Positions 1 through 8,026 are shown, numbered from the stretch's first letter. The stretch: DNA of 32,757 nt from Gammaproteobacteria bacterium (GCA_025359085.1 JANYHL010000064.1:1-32757); one strand, 5' to 3'. Notes: a model not told the origin generated them from the sequence alone. Numbers and translations are program-made.

Positions 1-287
1 TGGGCATGGAAGAAATGACCGGCGGTACCTTCTCGATCAGCAACGGCGGCACCTTTGGCTCGATGATGTCCACACCCATCATCAACCCACCGCAGTCGGC
101 CATCCTCGGGGTGCACGCCACCAAGGACCGCGCCATGGTCGAAAACGGCCAAGTGGTGGTGCGCCCCATGAACTACTTCGCCATGAGCTATGACCACCGC
201 ATCATCGACGGCCGCGAAGCTGTGCTGGGCTTGGTGGCCATGAAGGAAGCGCTGGAAGACCCGGCTCGTTTGCTCTTCGATATTTGA
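1..287 (+). CDS. odhB: Dihydrolipoamide succinyltransferase (E2 of 2-oxoglutarate dehydrogenase), 3' end only
   Basis: Partial gene: the reading frame is open from the left window edge and ends at the TGA at 285-287, leaving about 94 C-terminal residues. They are the end of the 2-oxoacid dehydrogenase acyltransferase catalytic domain. The family signature DHRIIDG (about nt 192-212) carries the catalytic His and Asp that move the succinyl group from lipoyl-lysine to CoA, and the upstream segment [12 protein letters not shown] is typical of this fold. The enzyme is the core of the cytoplasmic 2-oxoglutarate dehydrogenase complex of the TCA cycle. The E3 gene lpdA follows on the same strand, as in betaproteobacterial odhA-odhB-lpdA operons. 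The E2 of pyruvate dehydrogenase is the alternative; the succinyl type is preferred from the sequence feel and the neighbour, which is inference. Confidence 0.88.
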   Translation, partial: GMEEMTGGTFSISNGGTFGSMMSTPIINPPQSAILGVHATKDRAMVENGQVVVRPMNYFAMSYDHRIIDGREAVLGLVAMKEALEDPARLLFDI

Positions 288-325
288 ATATCAATTCATC
301 CTACCCAAGCAGTTCGCATTGACCC

Positions 326-428
326 GCAGCGCGCATTGGGTATCTGACTGACGCGAATGTCCTCCGGCTTGTGCTTCGCCCAAGCCTCCTCCTTAATTTC
401 GCTGCGTCAGACACCCAACGCACGCCGC
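326..428. repeat. Intergenic nested-hairpin repeat between odhB and lpdA
   Basis: The 206-base gap between odhB and lpdA holds a long imperfect inverted repeat. The arm at 326-348 pairs with the arm at 406-428 at 19 of 23 positions. Inside it lies a second hairpin, GGCTTG (366-371) with CAAGCC (381-386) around a 9-base loop. No start codon or coding frame in it is convincing. The organisation, two imperfect arms around an inner stem in a non-coding gap inside an operon, resembles REP/BIME-like dispersed elements. I recall similar sequences from Comamonadaceae intergenic regions, but that is memory and not a search. It could also act as an mRNA processing or attenuation structure between the E2 and E3 genes. 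Confidence 0.5.
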
Positions 429-493
429 TAGTCGTTCTCGGGCCATTTCATTAATCAGCGTGGCGTTAGTCATGGAAGTTTGAAAGTAAAAAA

Positions 494-1945
494 ATGAGCA
501 AGCAATTTGATGTGATCGTGATTGGCGGCGGCCCCGGTGGCTATATCGCGGCCATCCGTGCGGCGCAACTCGGTAAGAACGTGGCCTGTGTGGACGAGTG
601 GAAAAACAGCGCGGGCGGCCCGGCCCTGGGTGGTACCTGCACCAACACCGGCTGCATTCCGAGCAAGGCGCTGCTGCAGTCGTCGGAACATTTTGACCAT
701 GCCAGCCATCACTTTGCCGACCATGGCATTGCCGTCAAGGGCCTGAGCATGGATTCCGCCAAGATGGTGGCGCGCAAGGATGCCGTGGTGAAGCAAAACA
801 ACGATGGCATCTTGTACCTGTTCAAAAAGAACAAGGTCAGCTTCTTTCATGGCCGCGCCTCGTTTGTCAAGGCCGTGGAGGGCGCCGCTTTGACCGGCGC
901 AGCACAGGGCTACGAGATCAAGGTGGCGGGCGCGGCTGAGGAAACGCTGCTGGCTCAGCAAGTCATCGTGGCCACCGGCTCCACCGCCCGTGCCCTGCCG
1001 GGTGCCCCGTTCGACGAAACACAAGTCCTCTCCAACGAAGGTGCGTTGGCCTTGACCGCCGTGCCCAAAAAACTGGGTTTGATCGGTTCCGGTGTGATCG
1101 GCCTGGAGATGGGCTCGGTCTGGCGCCGATTGGGCGCTGAAGTGACCATTCTGGAAGGTCTGCCGACTTTCCTCGGCGCAGTCGATGAGCAGATTGCCAA
1201 GGAAGCGCACAAAGCCTTCGTCAAGCAAGGGCTCAAGATTGAGTTGGGCGTGACAGTGGGCGAGGTCAAGGTCGCCAAAAAAGGGGTCAGCGTCGCCTGG
1301 ACCAATGCCAAGGGTGAAGCCCAAAAATTGGACGTGGACAAGCTGATCGTGTCGATTGGCCGGGTCCCCAACACCACCGGTTTGAACGCGCAGGCCGTGG
1401 GCCTGCAGCTTGACGAGCGCGGTGCCATCGTGGTTGACGGCGATTGCCGCACGAACCTGCCCGGCGTGTGGGCGGTGGGCGACGTGGTGCGCGGCCCGAT
1501 GCTGGCGCACAAGGCCGAAGAAGAAGGCGTGGCGGTGGCTGAACGCATCGCCGGTCAGCATGGTCATGTCAACTTCAATACCATTCCGTGGGTGATCTAC
1601 ACCAGCCCGGAAATTGCCTGGGTCGGTCGCACCGAACAGCAGCTCAAAGCCGACGGTGTGGCGTACAAGGCGGGCACGTTCCCGTTTTTGGCCAATGGCC
1701 GTGCCCGCGCCTTGGGCGACACCACTGGCATGGTCAAGATGCTGGCCGACGCCAGCACCGATGAAATTCTGGGCGTGCACATCGTCGGTCCGATGGCCAG
1801 CGAGTTGATTGCCGAGTGCGTGGTGGCGATGGAATTCCGCGCCAGCAGCGAAGACATCGCCCGTATTTGCCATGCGCATCCGACTTTAAGCGAGTCCACC
1901 AGGGAAGCAGCGCTGGCAGTGGACAAACGCACCCTGAATTTCTAA
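494..1945 (+). CDS. lpdA: Dihydrolipoamide dehydrogenase (E3)
   Basis: FAD-dependent disulfide oxidoreductase of 483 aa, full length for the family. It reoxidises dihydrolipoyl groups of the 2-oxoacid dehydrogenase complexes and reduces NAD+. The N-terminal FAD-binding GGGPGG lies at residues 11-16. The redox-active disulfide is C49/C54 in GGTCTNTGC; many family members have CLNVGC here. The NAD-binding GSGVIG is at 198-203. The C-terminal dimer-interface motif HPTLSE supplies His462 and Glu467 of the catalytic dyad. The ATG at 494 has a weak GAAAG ribosome site at 482-486, and no better start is near. It follows odhB, so E3 for oxoglutarate dehydrogenase is the likely main role. A repeat begins at its stop codon. 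Confidence 0.96.
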   Translation: MSKQFDVIVIGGGPGGYIAAIRAAQLGKNVACVDEWKNSAGGPALGGTCTNTGCIPSKALLQSSEHFDHASHHFADHGIAVKGLSMDSAKMVARKDAVVKQNNDGILYLFKKNKVSFFHGRASFVKAVEGAALTGAAQGYEIKVAGAAEETLLAQQVIVATGSTARALPGAPFDETQVLSNEGALALTAVPKKLGLIGSGVIGLEMGSVWRRLGAEVTILEGLPTFLGAVDEQIAKEAHKAFVKQGLKIELGVTVGEVKVAKKGVSVAWTNAKGEAQKLDVDKLIVSIGRVPNTTGLNAQAVGLQLDERGAIVVDGDCRTNLPGVWAVGDVVRGPMLAHKAEEEGVAVAERIAGQHGHVNFNTIPWVIYTSPEIAWVGRTEQQLKADGVAYKAGTFPFLANGRARALGDTTGMVKMLADASTDEILGVHIVGPMASELIAECVVAMEFRASSEDIARICHAHPTLSESTREAALAVDKRTLNF

Positions 1946-2000
1946 ATTTATAGAAAATTGAGCTCTAACCCCCGTTCTATATGGGTAACATGCTATTAAT
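1945..2000. repeat. AT-rich dispersed intergenic repeat, copy A
   Basis: This 56-base stretch directly after lpdA aligns without gaps to 26156-26211 (copy B, after purA), with 43 of 56 identical bases and the same orientation relative to the flanking genes. Shared blocks include AATTTAT, CTCTAACCC and GCTATTAAT. Both copies begin within 20 bases of a stop codon and fill the gap to the next gene. Just after copy A, GCTAT-TAATATT-ATAGC (about 1992-2008) can form a hairpin, so the element may help end or process the lpdA transcript. I recall related repeats in Comamonadaceae intergenic regions; the pairing of the two copies here is seen directly. Confidence 0.6.
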
Positions 2001-2025
2001 ATTATAGCAATGTAGAGTTAAGTTC

Positions 2026-3123
2026 GTGACTGTCAGACAAGCCTACAAAGCCGAAATTGCCGCCCGCGGTTACACCGCTGACCCAGCGCAGTGGCGCGCG
2101 GTCGACGTGTTGGGGCGCTGTGCCCGGGAGTGGACGGCTTTTCGGGAGCAGCGCTCCAATTCGCTCAAGAAGTTGATCAACCACCCCGCCATTCCGCGCG
2201 GCGTTTACCTGTACGGCGGGGTCGGACGGGGCAAGAGCTTTTTGATGGACTGCTTTTTTAGTGCGGTGCCTCTCAAGCGCAAGACCCGCCTGCATTTTCA
2301 CGAATTCATGCGGGAAGTGCATCGCGAGCTCGCAGATATGCGTGGCACGGCCAATCCTCTGGATGTGCTGGCCCGGCGCATGGCGCAAAAATACCGCCTG
2401 ATTTGCTTTGACGAGTTTCACATTGCCGATATCACGGACGCCATGATCCTGCACCGGCTGTTGGCGGCCCTGTTCAGCCACGGCGTCGGTTTCGTGACGA
2501 CCTCCAATTTCAAGCCGGATGATTTGTACCCGAATGGACTGCACCGCGAGCGCCTTCTGCCCGCGATTGCCTTGCTCAAACAGCATCTTGAAATCGTCAA
2601 TGTGGACCACGGCGTCGATTACCGTCGCCTGATGCTGGAACAACTCGATTGCTACCATGTGCCGCTGGGAATGCCGGCGGATGCGGCCATGACGGATGCC
2701 TTTGAGCGTCTGGCGGAAATGCCGGACGAGCACCCCATGCTGCACATTGAGGCCCGGCAAATTCACGCACGGCGCAAGGCGGGCGCACTGGTCTGGTTTG
2801 ACTTCAAGACCTTGTGTGGCGGACCACGCTCGCAGAATGACTATCTGGAAATCGCCAGCCGCTTTCACACGGTTTTGCTCAGTGATGTGCCGCAGATGCC
2901 GCCGCGCATGGCGGCCGAGGCGCGGCGTTTCACCTGGCTGGTCGATGTGCTGTATGACCGTCGGGTCAAGTTGATCATGTCAGCCGCGGTGCCGCCGCAA
3001 GAGCTGTATTTGGAAGGACCGTTGCTGCATGAATTTCCACGCACGGTGTCGCGATTGAACGAAATGCAATCGGCGGATTTTTTGGCGCTGGAGCGTCGTC
3101 TGGTCGACACCAGTTTGACGTAA
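2026..3123 (+). CDS. zapE: Cell division protein ZapE (AFG1-like ATPase)
   Basis: P-loop ATPase of the AFG1/LACE1 family, 365 aa, the usual bacterial length. Walker A is GGVGRGKS at residues 64-71; Walker B is CFDEFH with the Asp/Glu pair at 129-130; a sensor-like TSNF follows about 35 residues later. ZapE in E. coli is a Z-ring-associated ATPase that destabilises FtsZ polymers during late constriction. The start is GTG at 2026, chosen because the family similarity begins at once (VRQAYKAEIAARGY). There is no strong ribosome site; the upstream DNA is the end of the AT-rich repeat region. In betaproteobacteria zapE commonly follows the odh-lpd genes, as here. The next gene is on the opposite strand and convergent. 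Confidence 0.93.
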   Translation: MTVRQAYKAEIAARGYTADPAQWRAVDVLGRCAREWTAFREQRSNSLKKLINHPAIPRGVYLYGGVGRGKSFLMDCFFSAVPLKRKTRLHFHEFMREVHRELADMRGTANPLDVLARRMAQKYRLICFDEFHIADITDAMILHRLLAALFSHGVGFVTTSNFKPDDLYPNGLHRERLLPAIALLKQHLEIVNVDHGVDYRRLMLEQLDCYHVPLGMPADAAMTDAFERLAEMPDEHPMLHIEARQIHARRKAGALVWFDFKTLCGGPRSQNDYLEIASRFHTVLLSDVPQMPPRMAAEARRFTWLVDVLYDRRVKLIMSAAVPPQELYLEGPLLHEFPRTVSRLNEMQSADFLALERRLVDTSLT

Positions 3124-3172
3124 ATAGCAGGCGTCGGCTTTGATCCGCCTTTTGGTCCGCCCGTTGCGAGAG

Positions 3173-3934
3173 TCAGGTTCCCAAGGGTTCGAGCTTGACC
3201 ACCACCAAAGACAGGTTGTCACCGCCGCCATGGCCCCGGGATCGCGCTTTTTCGATCAAGAATTCGGTAGCCTCCCGCGCTGACAGGGCGGACAGAATCG
3301 ATCCGATTTCATCACTCGTGAAGTAGTGCCAGACCCCATCGCTGCAGGCCATCAAAATGTCACCCGCGTGCAGTTGGGTAATAAAGTGTGAGTTGATCGG
3401 CGGATCGCTTTCGGTTCCCAGGCATCCTAATAAGATGTTCGATTGCGGATGAACATTGGCTTGCTCTTCGGTCAGCTCGCCCTGGTCCACCAGTGCCTGC
3501 ACGTAGGAATGATCCATCGTGCGTTTGATCAGCTTGGTGCCGCGGTAGTGGTAGATCCTGGAGTCGCCGGTGTGCGCCCAGTAACAGTCGCCCCCGGGGT
3601 TGATCAAAAATGCCGCCAACGTGCTGTGGGGTTCTTCTTCCGACGAAACGGCGGTCAGTCGGATGACGGTATGGGCTTCCTCCACCAATTGTTTCAACGT
3701 GGCCACGGCATCATCGGTCTCGGGTGCGTAACGCTCAAACAATTGCCGGGCCGTCATCATGACCTGATCGGAAGCCTTGCGTCCGCCGCTGCGCCCGCCC
3801 ATGCCGTCTGCAAGCACGGCCAAGACACAGCCACTGACCCGCGGGTGGCTCAGCAATAGAACTTGGTCTTGCTGATAATCGCGGTCACCCTTGTGGATGC
3901 CGGTGGATGCGGTGAGACGGTAGCCTTTGGGCAT
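3173..3934 (-). CDS. PP2C-family serine/threonine protein phosphatase
   Basis: Protein of 253 aa that is essentially one PP2C catalytic domain without membrane segments. Metal-binding and catalytic motifs are in order: GDRDYQQDQ (16-24), DGMGG (43-47), GDSRIY (123-128), SDG (198-200) and GGDN (237-240). These match manganese-dependent bacterial phosphatases of the Stp1/PrpC/PppA kind, which remove phosphate from Ser/Thr of protein substrates. No Ser/Thr kinase, FHA-domain or type VI secretion gene is in view, so the substrate cannot be inferred. It is convergent with zapE (49 bases between stops) and divergent from yoaA (205 bases). The ATG at 3934 on the minus strand has no clear ribosome site. 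Confidence 0.9.
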   Translation of the reverse strand: MPKGYRLTASTGIHKGDRDYQQDQVLLLSHPRVSGCVLAVLADGMGGRSGGRKASDQVMMTARQLFERYAPETDDAVATLKQLVEEAHTVIRLTAVSSEEEPHSTLAAFLINPGGDCYWAHTGDSRIYHYRGTKLIKRTMDHSYVQALVDQGELTEEQANVHPQSNILLGCLGTESDPPINSHFITQLHAGDILMACSDGVWHYFTSDEIGSILSALSAREATEFLIEKARSRGHGGGDNLSLVVVKLEPLGT

Positions 3935-4111
3935 GGTGAGCGATCAAAAAGGAGATATCCCCGGAATTACTTTTATTAGACCGGTATTATCAGGCCTGCC
4001 CCTGACCCCCGTGAGCGCTTCACATGTTGTTTTTCTTGACCGATTATTTGATTTCATCTAACCGCCCTGGCCCCTATTGGTTTCAGAAGACGGCGCACCC
4101 GGCATGCCTCT

Positions 4112-4124
4112 CTTGAGACTCAAG
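4112..4124. promoter_or_regulatory. Perfect inverted repeat upstream of yoaA
   Basis: CTTGAG-A-CTCAAG is a perfect 6+1+6 inverted repeat ending 15 bases before the yoaA start codon, within the 205-base divergent region between the PP2C gene and yoaA. Its place and symmetry fit a small operator or a short 5' hairpin. It is too short to stand apart from chance without a comparison across relatives. A TTGACC around 4039 could be a -35 element for yoaA, but I find no good -10 at the right distance. Nothing else gene-like is visible at 3935-4139. Confidence 0.3.
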
Positions 4125-4139
4125 CGGTTTCTTTGACCC

Positions 4140-6161
4140 ATGAGTCTGCAAAACCTGACGCATGAGACCTTCGCCCCTGGCGGCTTGCTGTCACGCATGG
4201 TGGAAGAGTTCACCCCCCGAGAGGGTCAAACCGAGATGGCCGTGGCGGTGGCGCGAACGATCGAGGACGGGGGGGTGCTGGTGGTCGAGGCGGGTACCGG
4301 GATTGGCAAGACGTTCGCGTATCTGGTGCCCGCTTTGTTGAGTGGCACGCAGGTGCTGCTGTCGACCGCCACCAAGACATTGCAGGACCAGTTGTTTGCT
4401 CGCGATCTTCCGCGTCTGATGAAAGCCTTGGGCCTGCCTGTGCGCACTGCCCTGTTGAAAGGCCGGGGCAGCTATTTGTGTATGCATCGCCTGGCCATTG
4501 CCCGGCATGACGCCAATCCTTCGGATCGGGTAATGGCGCGGACTTTGGCCAAAATTGAGGCTTGGGCGCAACTGACGCGCAGTGGTGATCTGGCTGAGTT
4601 GCCGGGCCTGGATGAGCGTTCGCCGGTGATTGCGGTGGTGACCTCATCACGCGAGAACTGTCTGGGCTCGCAATGCCCCGAGTTTCGAAACTGTCACGTC
4701 AATCTGGCTCGGCGCGAGGCCTTGGTTGCCGATGTGGTGGTCATCAATCACCATTTGTTTTTTGCTGATTTGACGATTCGCGAATCGGGGCTGGCGGAAT
4801 TGTTGCCGTCAGTGCGGACGGTTATTTTTGATGAGGCGCATCAACTCAATGAAACCGGCGTGCAATTTCTGGGTCAGCAATTGACGACCGGACAGCTGTT
4901 GGACTTTGCCCGCGATCTGCTGTTTCACGGCTTGCAGCATGCGCGCGGACTGCTTGATTGGCAGACCCTGGCATTTGACATGGAGCACGCGGCGCGCGAT
5001 TTGCGACTGGTGGTGGGCAAAGCCTATCCCGGTGCCAAACTGCGTTGGGTGGGGGCGGCACCTGATCAAGTGGATGAGTTGGCCTGGCAGGATGCCTTGG
5101 GCGCGCTGCAGGCCGCGTGTGTTCGGGCCATGCAGGCCCTCGATACGGTGAGTGAAATCGCACCGGATCTTATGCGTTTGACTGAACGGGTGCGCATTTT
5201 TCTTGAAAAACTGGTTTTTTTCTCGGACGAGTGTGCGGCTGAATCGGTGCGCTGGCTTGAGGTGGGGGTGCAACTGAGGCTGGTCGAGTCGCCACTGGAT
5301 ATCGCGCACGCGGTTCAAACGCGACTGATCAAGCCAAGGGCAGAAGATGCTGCACCCCGCGCCTGGATATTTACCTCTGCAACCCTGGGGGCAGATGCCC
5401 AGTTGGCTTGGTTCACGGAGCCCTGCGGTTTGGCTGATGCTGAAATTTTGAAAATTGACAGCCCCTTTAATTATGCTGAGCAAGCAGCCCTGTATGTGCC
5501 GCGGCATTTGCCCAAACCCAGTGATCCGGGACACAGTGCGCAAGTGGCAGATTTTGTGGCCCGCGCGGCGTCGGTGATTGGGGGGCGCACCCTGGTTTTG
5601 ACAACCACCCTGCGGGCGCTACAAGCCGTGAGCGAGGCATTGCAGCGCTATTTTTCAGAGTCAGGGACGCTGGATATTCTGGTGCAGGGACAACAACCGA
5701 AGCGCGAACTGATGCAACGTTTTCGCCAGGGCGAGCAGGGCGACAGGCCGGGTTGTATTCTGGTGGCATCCGCGTCTTTTTGGGAGGGGGTGGACGTGCC
5801 CGGCAATGCCTTGCAGATGGTGGTCATCGACAAGCTGCCTTTTGCGCCGCCCACCGATCCCTTGGTGGAGGCACGCTCCCGACGGCTGGTGGCGGCTGGC
5901 CGCAGCGTGTTCAAAGACTATGCCTTGCCCGAGGCGGCCATCGCCCTCAAGCAAGGGGCGGGTCGCCTGATCCGGCGCGAATCTGATCGCGGTATTTTGG
6001 TGGTGTGCGATACCCGTCTGGCTCTCATGGGTTACGGACGAAAACTGGTGTCAGCCCTGCCGTCGATGAGGCAAATCAGTTCAGAAGAAGAGCTGACCGA
6101 GGCGCTGATGGCGCTGCAGGCGCTTACCAGACCTTCCACCAAGGATCCGTGTTGGCTTTAA
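4140..6161 (+). CDS. yoaA: DinG/YoaA-type iron-sulfur ATP-dependent DNA helicase
   Basis: Superfamily 2 XPD-like helicase of 673 aa. Walker A AGTGIGKT lies at residues 51-58; the Fe-S cluster cysteines are C114, C174, C179 and C185 in the usual insert; the DEAH box is at 231-234; the C-terminal motif VI QGAGRLIR is intact. The N-terminal pattern (a PREGQ Q-motif shortly before Walker A) resembles E. coli YoaA more than DinG. YoaA works with the DNA polymerase III chi subunit in repair of stalled forks and damaged ends. The ATG at 4140 has no evident ribosome site; an in-frame ATG at 4197 exists, but family similarity seems to start before it. Its stop lies 38 bases inside the 3' end of bamD on the other strand. 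Confidence 0.9.
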   Translation: MSLQNLTHETFAPGGLLSRMVEEFTPREGQTEMAVAVARTIEDGGVLVVEAGTGIGKTFAYLVPALLSGTQVLLSTATKTLQDQLFARDLPRLMKALGLPVRTALLKGRGSYLCMHRLAIARHDANPSDRVMARTLAKIEAWAQLTRSGDLAELPGLDERSPVIAVVTSSRENCLGSQCPEFRNCHVNLARREALVADVVVINHHLFFADLTIRESGLAELLPSVRTVIFDEAHQLNETGVQFLGQQLTTGQLLDFARDLLFHGLQHARGLLDWQTLAFDMEHAARDLRLVVGKAYPGAKLRWVGAAPDQVDELAWQDALGALQAACVRAMQALDTVSEIAPDLMRLTERVRIFLEKLVFFSDECAAESVRWLEVGVQLRLVESPLDIAHAVQTRLIKPRAEDAAPRAWIFTSATLGADAQLAWFTEPCGLADAEILKIDSPFNYAEQAALYVPRHLPKPSDPGHSAQVADFVARAASVIGGRTLVLTTTLRALQAVSEALQRYFSESGTLDILVQGQQPKRELMQRFRQGEQGDRPGCILVASASFWEGVDVPGNALQMVVIDKLPFAPPTDPLVEARSRRLVAAGRSVFKDYALPEAAIALKQGAGRLIRRESDRGILVVCDTRLALMGYGRKLVSALPSMRQISSEEELTEALMALQALTRPSTKDPCWL

Positions 6162-6930
6162 AGCCACGGGTCAGGTACTCCGTCTGGGAGTAGTTCTTTT
6201 CAAGCACCCGCTTGGCGTCGTCCCGGAGTTGGGTGAGACCCAGTGCATCATAGGACTTGACGATGATGAACAAAGCCTCCTCGACCGCAGGCACGCCTTG
6301 GTAGTCGGTCACGGCAACTTGCGCCCGGTTGATGGCCGCCACATAGGCACCACGGCCAAAGTAATAGCGCGCCACATGCACCTCGTACTGGGCCAGTGAG
6401 TTGACGATGTAGGTCATACGCTGGCTGGCGTCTGGCGCGTAGCGGGACGCCGGAAAGCGGGTCACCAGTTCCTTGAAAGACTCAAACGATTCTTTCGATG
6501 CCTTCTGGTCGCGTTCCGCCAGATCCTGACGGGTAACGGCCGAAAACATGCCCAGATCGTCATTGAAGTTGATGATGCCCTTGAGGTACAGGGCGTAATC
6601 AAGCGCCGGACTGGCCGGATGCAGTTTCATGAAGCGATCAAGCGTGGCCAGTGCTTGTACGGATTCGCCAGACTTGTACTGCGCATACGCTTTGTCCAGT
6701 TGAGCCTGTTGTGCCAACGGCGTTCCGGCGGCACGTCCTTCAAGCTTCTCAAACAGCACGATGGCCTTGTCATAACCGCCTGAACTCAGCTCATCTTTGG
6801 CCTCGGCATATATTTTGTTGGGACTCCAGTCCGCCGTCTGATCCGTCGGGGTGGACGAACACCCGGACAGCAGCAAAACCACACCCGCCAGTGAGCAAGC
6901 GCCGACCACCGATAATTTAGATCGAAACAT
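6124..6930 (-). CDS. bamD: Outer membrane assembly lipoprotein BamD
   Basis: Lipoprotein of 268 aa with a signal peptide and lipobox LSGC (acylated Cys24), followed by TPR-type helices with the family pattern (YDKAIVLFEKL, then LVTRFPASRYAPDA). BamD is the essential periplasmic scaffold that joins BamA in folding outer-membrane beta-barrels. The start is placed at the ATG at 6930: an in-frame TTG at 6939 would add MFL, but an AAGAAAG stretch lies at a suitable distance from the ATG. A perfect TATAAT lies upstream within rluD. bamD and rluD are divergent, as in E. coli. The last 38 bases are also the end of yoaA on the other strand. bamB, another member of the complex, is at 16901. Confidence 0.95.
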   Translation of the reverse strand: MFRSKLSVVGACSLAGVVLLLSGCSSTPTDQTADWSPNKIYAEAKDELSSGGYDKAIVLFEKLEGRAAGTPLAQQAQLDKAYAQYKSGESVQALATLDRFMKLHPASPALDYALYLKGIINFNDDLGMFSAVTRQDLAERDQKASKESFESFKELVTRFPASRYAPDASQRMTYIVNSLAQYEVHVARYYFGRGAYVAAINRAQVAVTDYQGVPAVEEALFIIVKSYDALGLTQLRDDAKRVLEKNYSQTEYLTRGFKANTDPWWKVW

Positions 6931-6944
6931 GAGGAACAACTTTC

Positions 6945-7955
6945 TTGAAAATGACCGAATTGATTATATCGGGCGGGCTCGATAGCGAAGAACCGGACGA
7001 CCGGGCCGACACCGGGCCAGACAGCGAGTTACGTCAGCTGGTTTTTGGTCCAGCCCAACATGGACAACGCCTTGACCGGGCGCTGGTGGAGCTGGTGCCC
7101 GAGTTTTCCCGCAGCTACTTGCAGCAACTGATCGATTTGAAGGGCGTCACCGTCAACGGGGTGCTGATGAACAAGCCGTCAGTGCGGGTCAAGGCGGCCG
7201 ATGTCGGAATGATTGAATTGAGACCCACGCCCCAAAGTCAGGCGTTCAAGCCGGAAGCGATGCTGCTGACGGTGGTGTTTGAGGATGAGCACTTGATGGT
7301 GATCAACAAGCCGGCGGGTCTGGTGGTTCATCCGGCACCTGGCAACTGGAGCGGAACACTGCTCAACGGTTTGCTGGCCCACGACGCGCGGGCCATGAAC
7401 TTGCCGCGCGCCGGGATTGTGCATCGACTTGACAAGGACACCAGTGGTTTGATGGTGGTGGCCCGAACGCGTCCGGTGATGGATGCCTTGATCCGATCCA
7501 TTGCGGCGCGTGAAGTCAGTCGCCAGTATGTGGCGTTGGCCCATGGGCCCTGGGCGGCTAAGCGTCAAATTGAAATTGATGCCTCGATTGGCCGTGATCC
7601 GCGCAATCGTTTGCGGATGGCTGTGGTGGATTTGGCCAAATATCCTGGCAAGCTGGCCAGAACCGATGTTGAACTTCTTCAGAATTGCGATCAGGGATGT
7701 TGGGTGCGGTGCACCTTGCATACAGGGCGGACCCATCAGATTCGTGTTCACATGGCAAATATCGGTCATCCGCTGGTCGCCGATGTGCTGTATGGGGGGC
7801 GTGCCGTAGCGGATATGTCTCGGCAGGCCCTGCACGCTTGCCGTTTGGCTTTTACCCACCCGGTGACGTTGGGGCCGATGGCCTTTCAAGCCAGCTTGCC
7901 CGTGGATTTGAGTCTTGCTTTGGCAAACTGGGGCCTCAGTTACAATGAAAACTAG
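6945..7955 (+). CDS. rluD: 23S rRNA pseudouridine synthase RluD
   Basis: RluA-family pseudouridine synthase of 336 aa with an N-terminal S4 RNA-binding domain (about residues 40-95: RLDRALVELVPEFSRSYLQ) and a catalytic domain with HRLDKDTSG, where Asp163 is the nucleophile. Later motifs GRTHQIRVH and VADVLYG are typical. RluD makes pseudouridines in helix 69 of 23S rRNA and is needed for good 50S maturation. Two starts are possible: TTG at 6945, 8 bases after GAGGAA, or ATG at 6951 with a long 14-base spacing. The TTG is reported for its spacing; the two proteins differ by two residues. It is divergent from bamD, with 5 to 20 bases between the possible starts. Confidence 0.95.
   Translation: MKMTELIISGGLDSEEPDDRADTGPDSELRQLVFGPAQHGQRLDRALVELVPEFSRSYLQQLIDLKGVTVNGVLMNKPSVRVKAADVGMIELRPTPQSQAFKPEAMLLTVVFEDEHLMVINKPAGLVVHPAPGNWSGTLLNGLLAHDARAMNLPRAGIVHRLDKDTSGLMVVARTRPVMDALIRSIAAREVSRQYVALAHGPWAAKRQIEIDASIGRDPRNRLRMAVVDLAKYPGKLARTDVELLQNCDQGCWVRCTLHTGRTHQIRVHMANIGHPLVADVLYGGRAVADMSRQALHACRLAFTHPVTLGPMAFQASLPVDLSLALANWGLSYNEN
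6963..6968 (-). promoter_or_regulatory. Putative bamD promoter -10 box inside rluD
   Basis: Read on the minus strand this is a perfect TATAAT, 32 bases before the bamD ATG, predicting a leader of roughly 25 bases. The best -35 match at 18 bases is poor (TTCTTC). The box lies within the first codons of rluD, because the two divergent genes leave no room between them. Seen directly: the hexamer and its spacing. Inferred: its use. Confidence 0.45.
7920..7946 (+). promoter_or_regulatory. Putative promoter for scpB within the end of rluD
   Basis: TTGGCA (7920-7925) and TACAAT (7941-7946) match sigma-70 -35 and -10 boxes at 5 of 6 positions each, but the spacer is short at 15 bases. Transcription would begin near the rluD stop codon and give a leader of about 130 bases before scpB. 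TACAAT also occurs before ratA and guaB in this window, which makes it a plausible -10 form here. Confidence 0.3.
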
Positions 7956-8026
7956 TGGTGTGAAAGACCACGCCCAGGCCAGCCGCCAGGGAATGCGCGG
8001 TAGATTCTTCAATCTGCCTGCTGCGC
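7955..8026 (+). promoter_or_regulatory. Structured leader upstream of scpB
   Basis: The 129-base gap between rluD and scpB has more pairing than its size suggests. A first stem GTGGT/ACCAC spans 7955-7971. A second has an 8-bp stem (GGTAGATT 7999-8006 with AATCTGCC 8011-8018, one G-U pair) capped by a CTTC tetraloop, and is closed by GCGC 7995-7998 with GCGC 8023-8026 across a 4-base bulge. A third small one is GCACC-TTGAG-GGTGC just before the scpB ribosome site. No run of T follows, so it is not a standard terminator. It could be a regulatory 5' leader or a small RNA; I recognise no known riboswitch class in it. Confidence 0.4.

Noticed and set aside
470-1879. A 469-codon open frame on the minus strand opposite lpdA.
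   Set aside because: It is a shadow of lpdA caused by G/C-rich codon use. Its protein is rich in His, Gln and Arg with no recognisable domain, while the plus strand has all E3 motifs.
7955-7971. GTGGT/ACCAC hairpin after rluD as an intrinsic terminator.
   Set aside because: Only five base pairs and no following run of T; it is better treated as part of the scpB leader.
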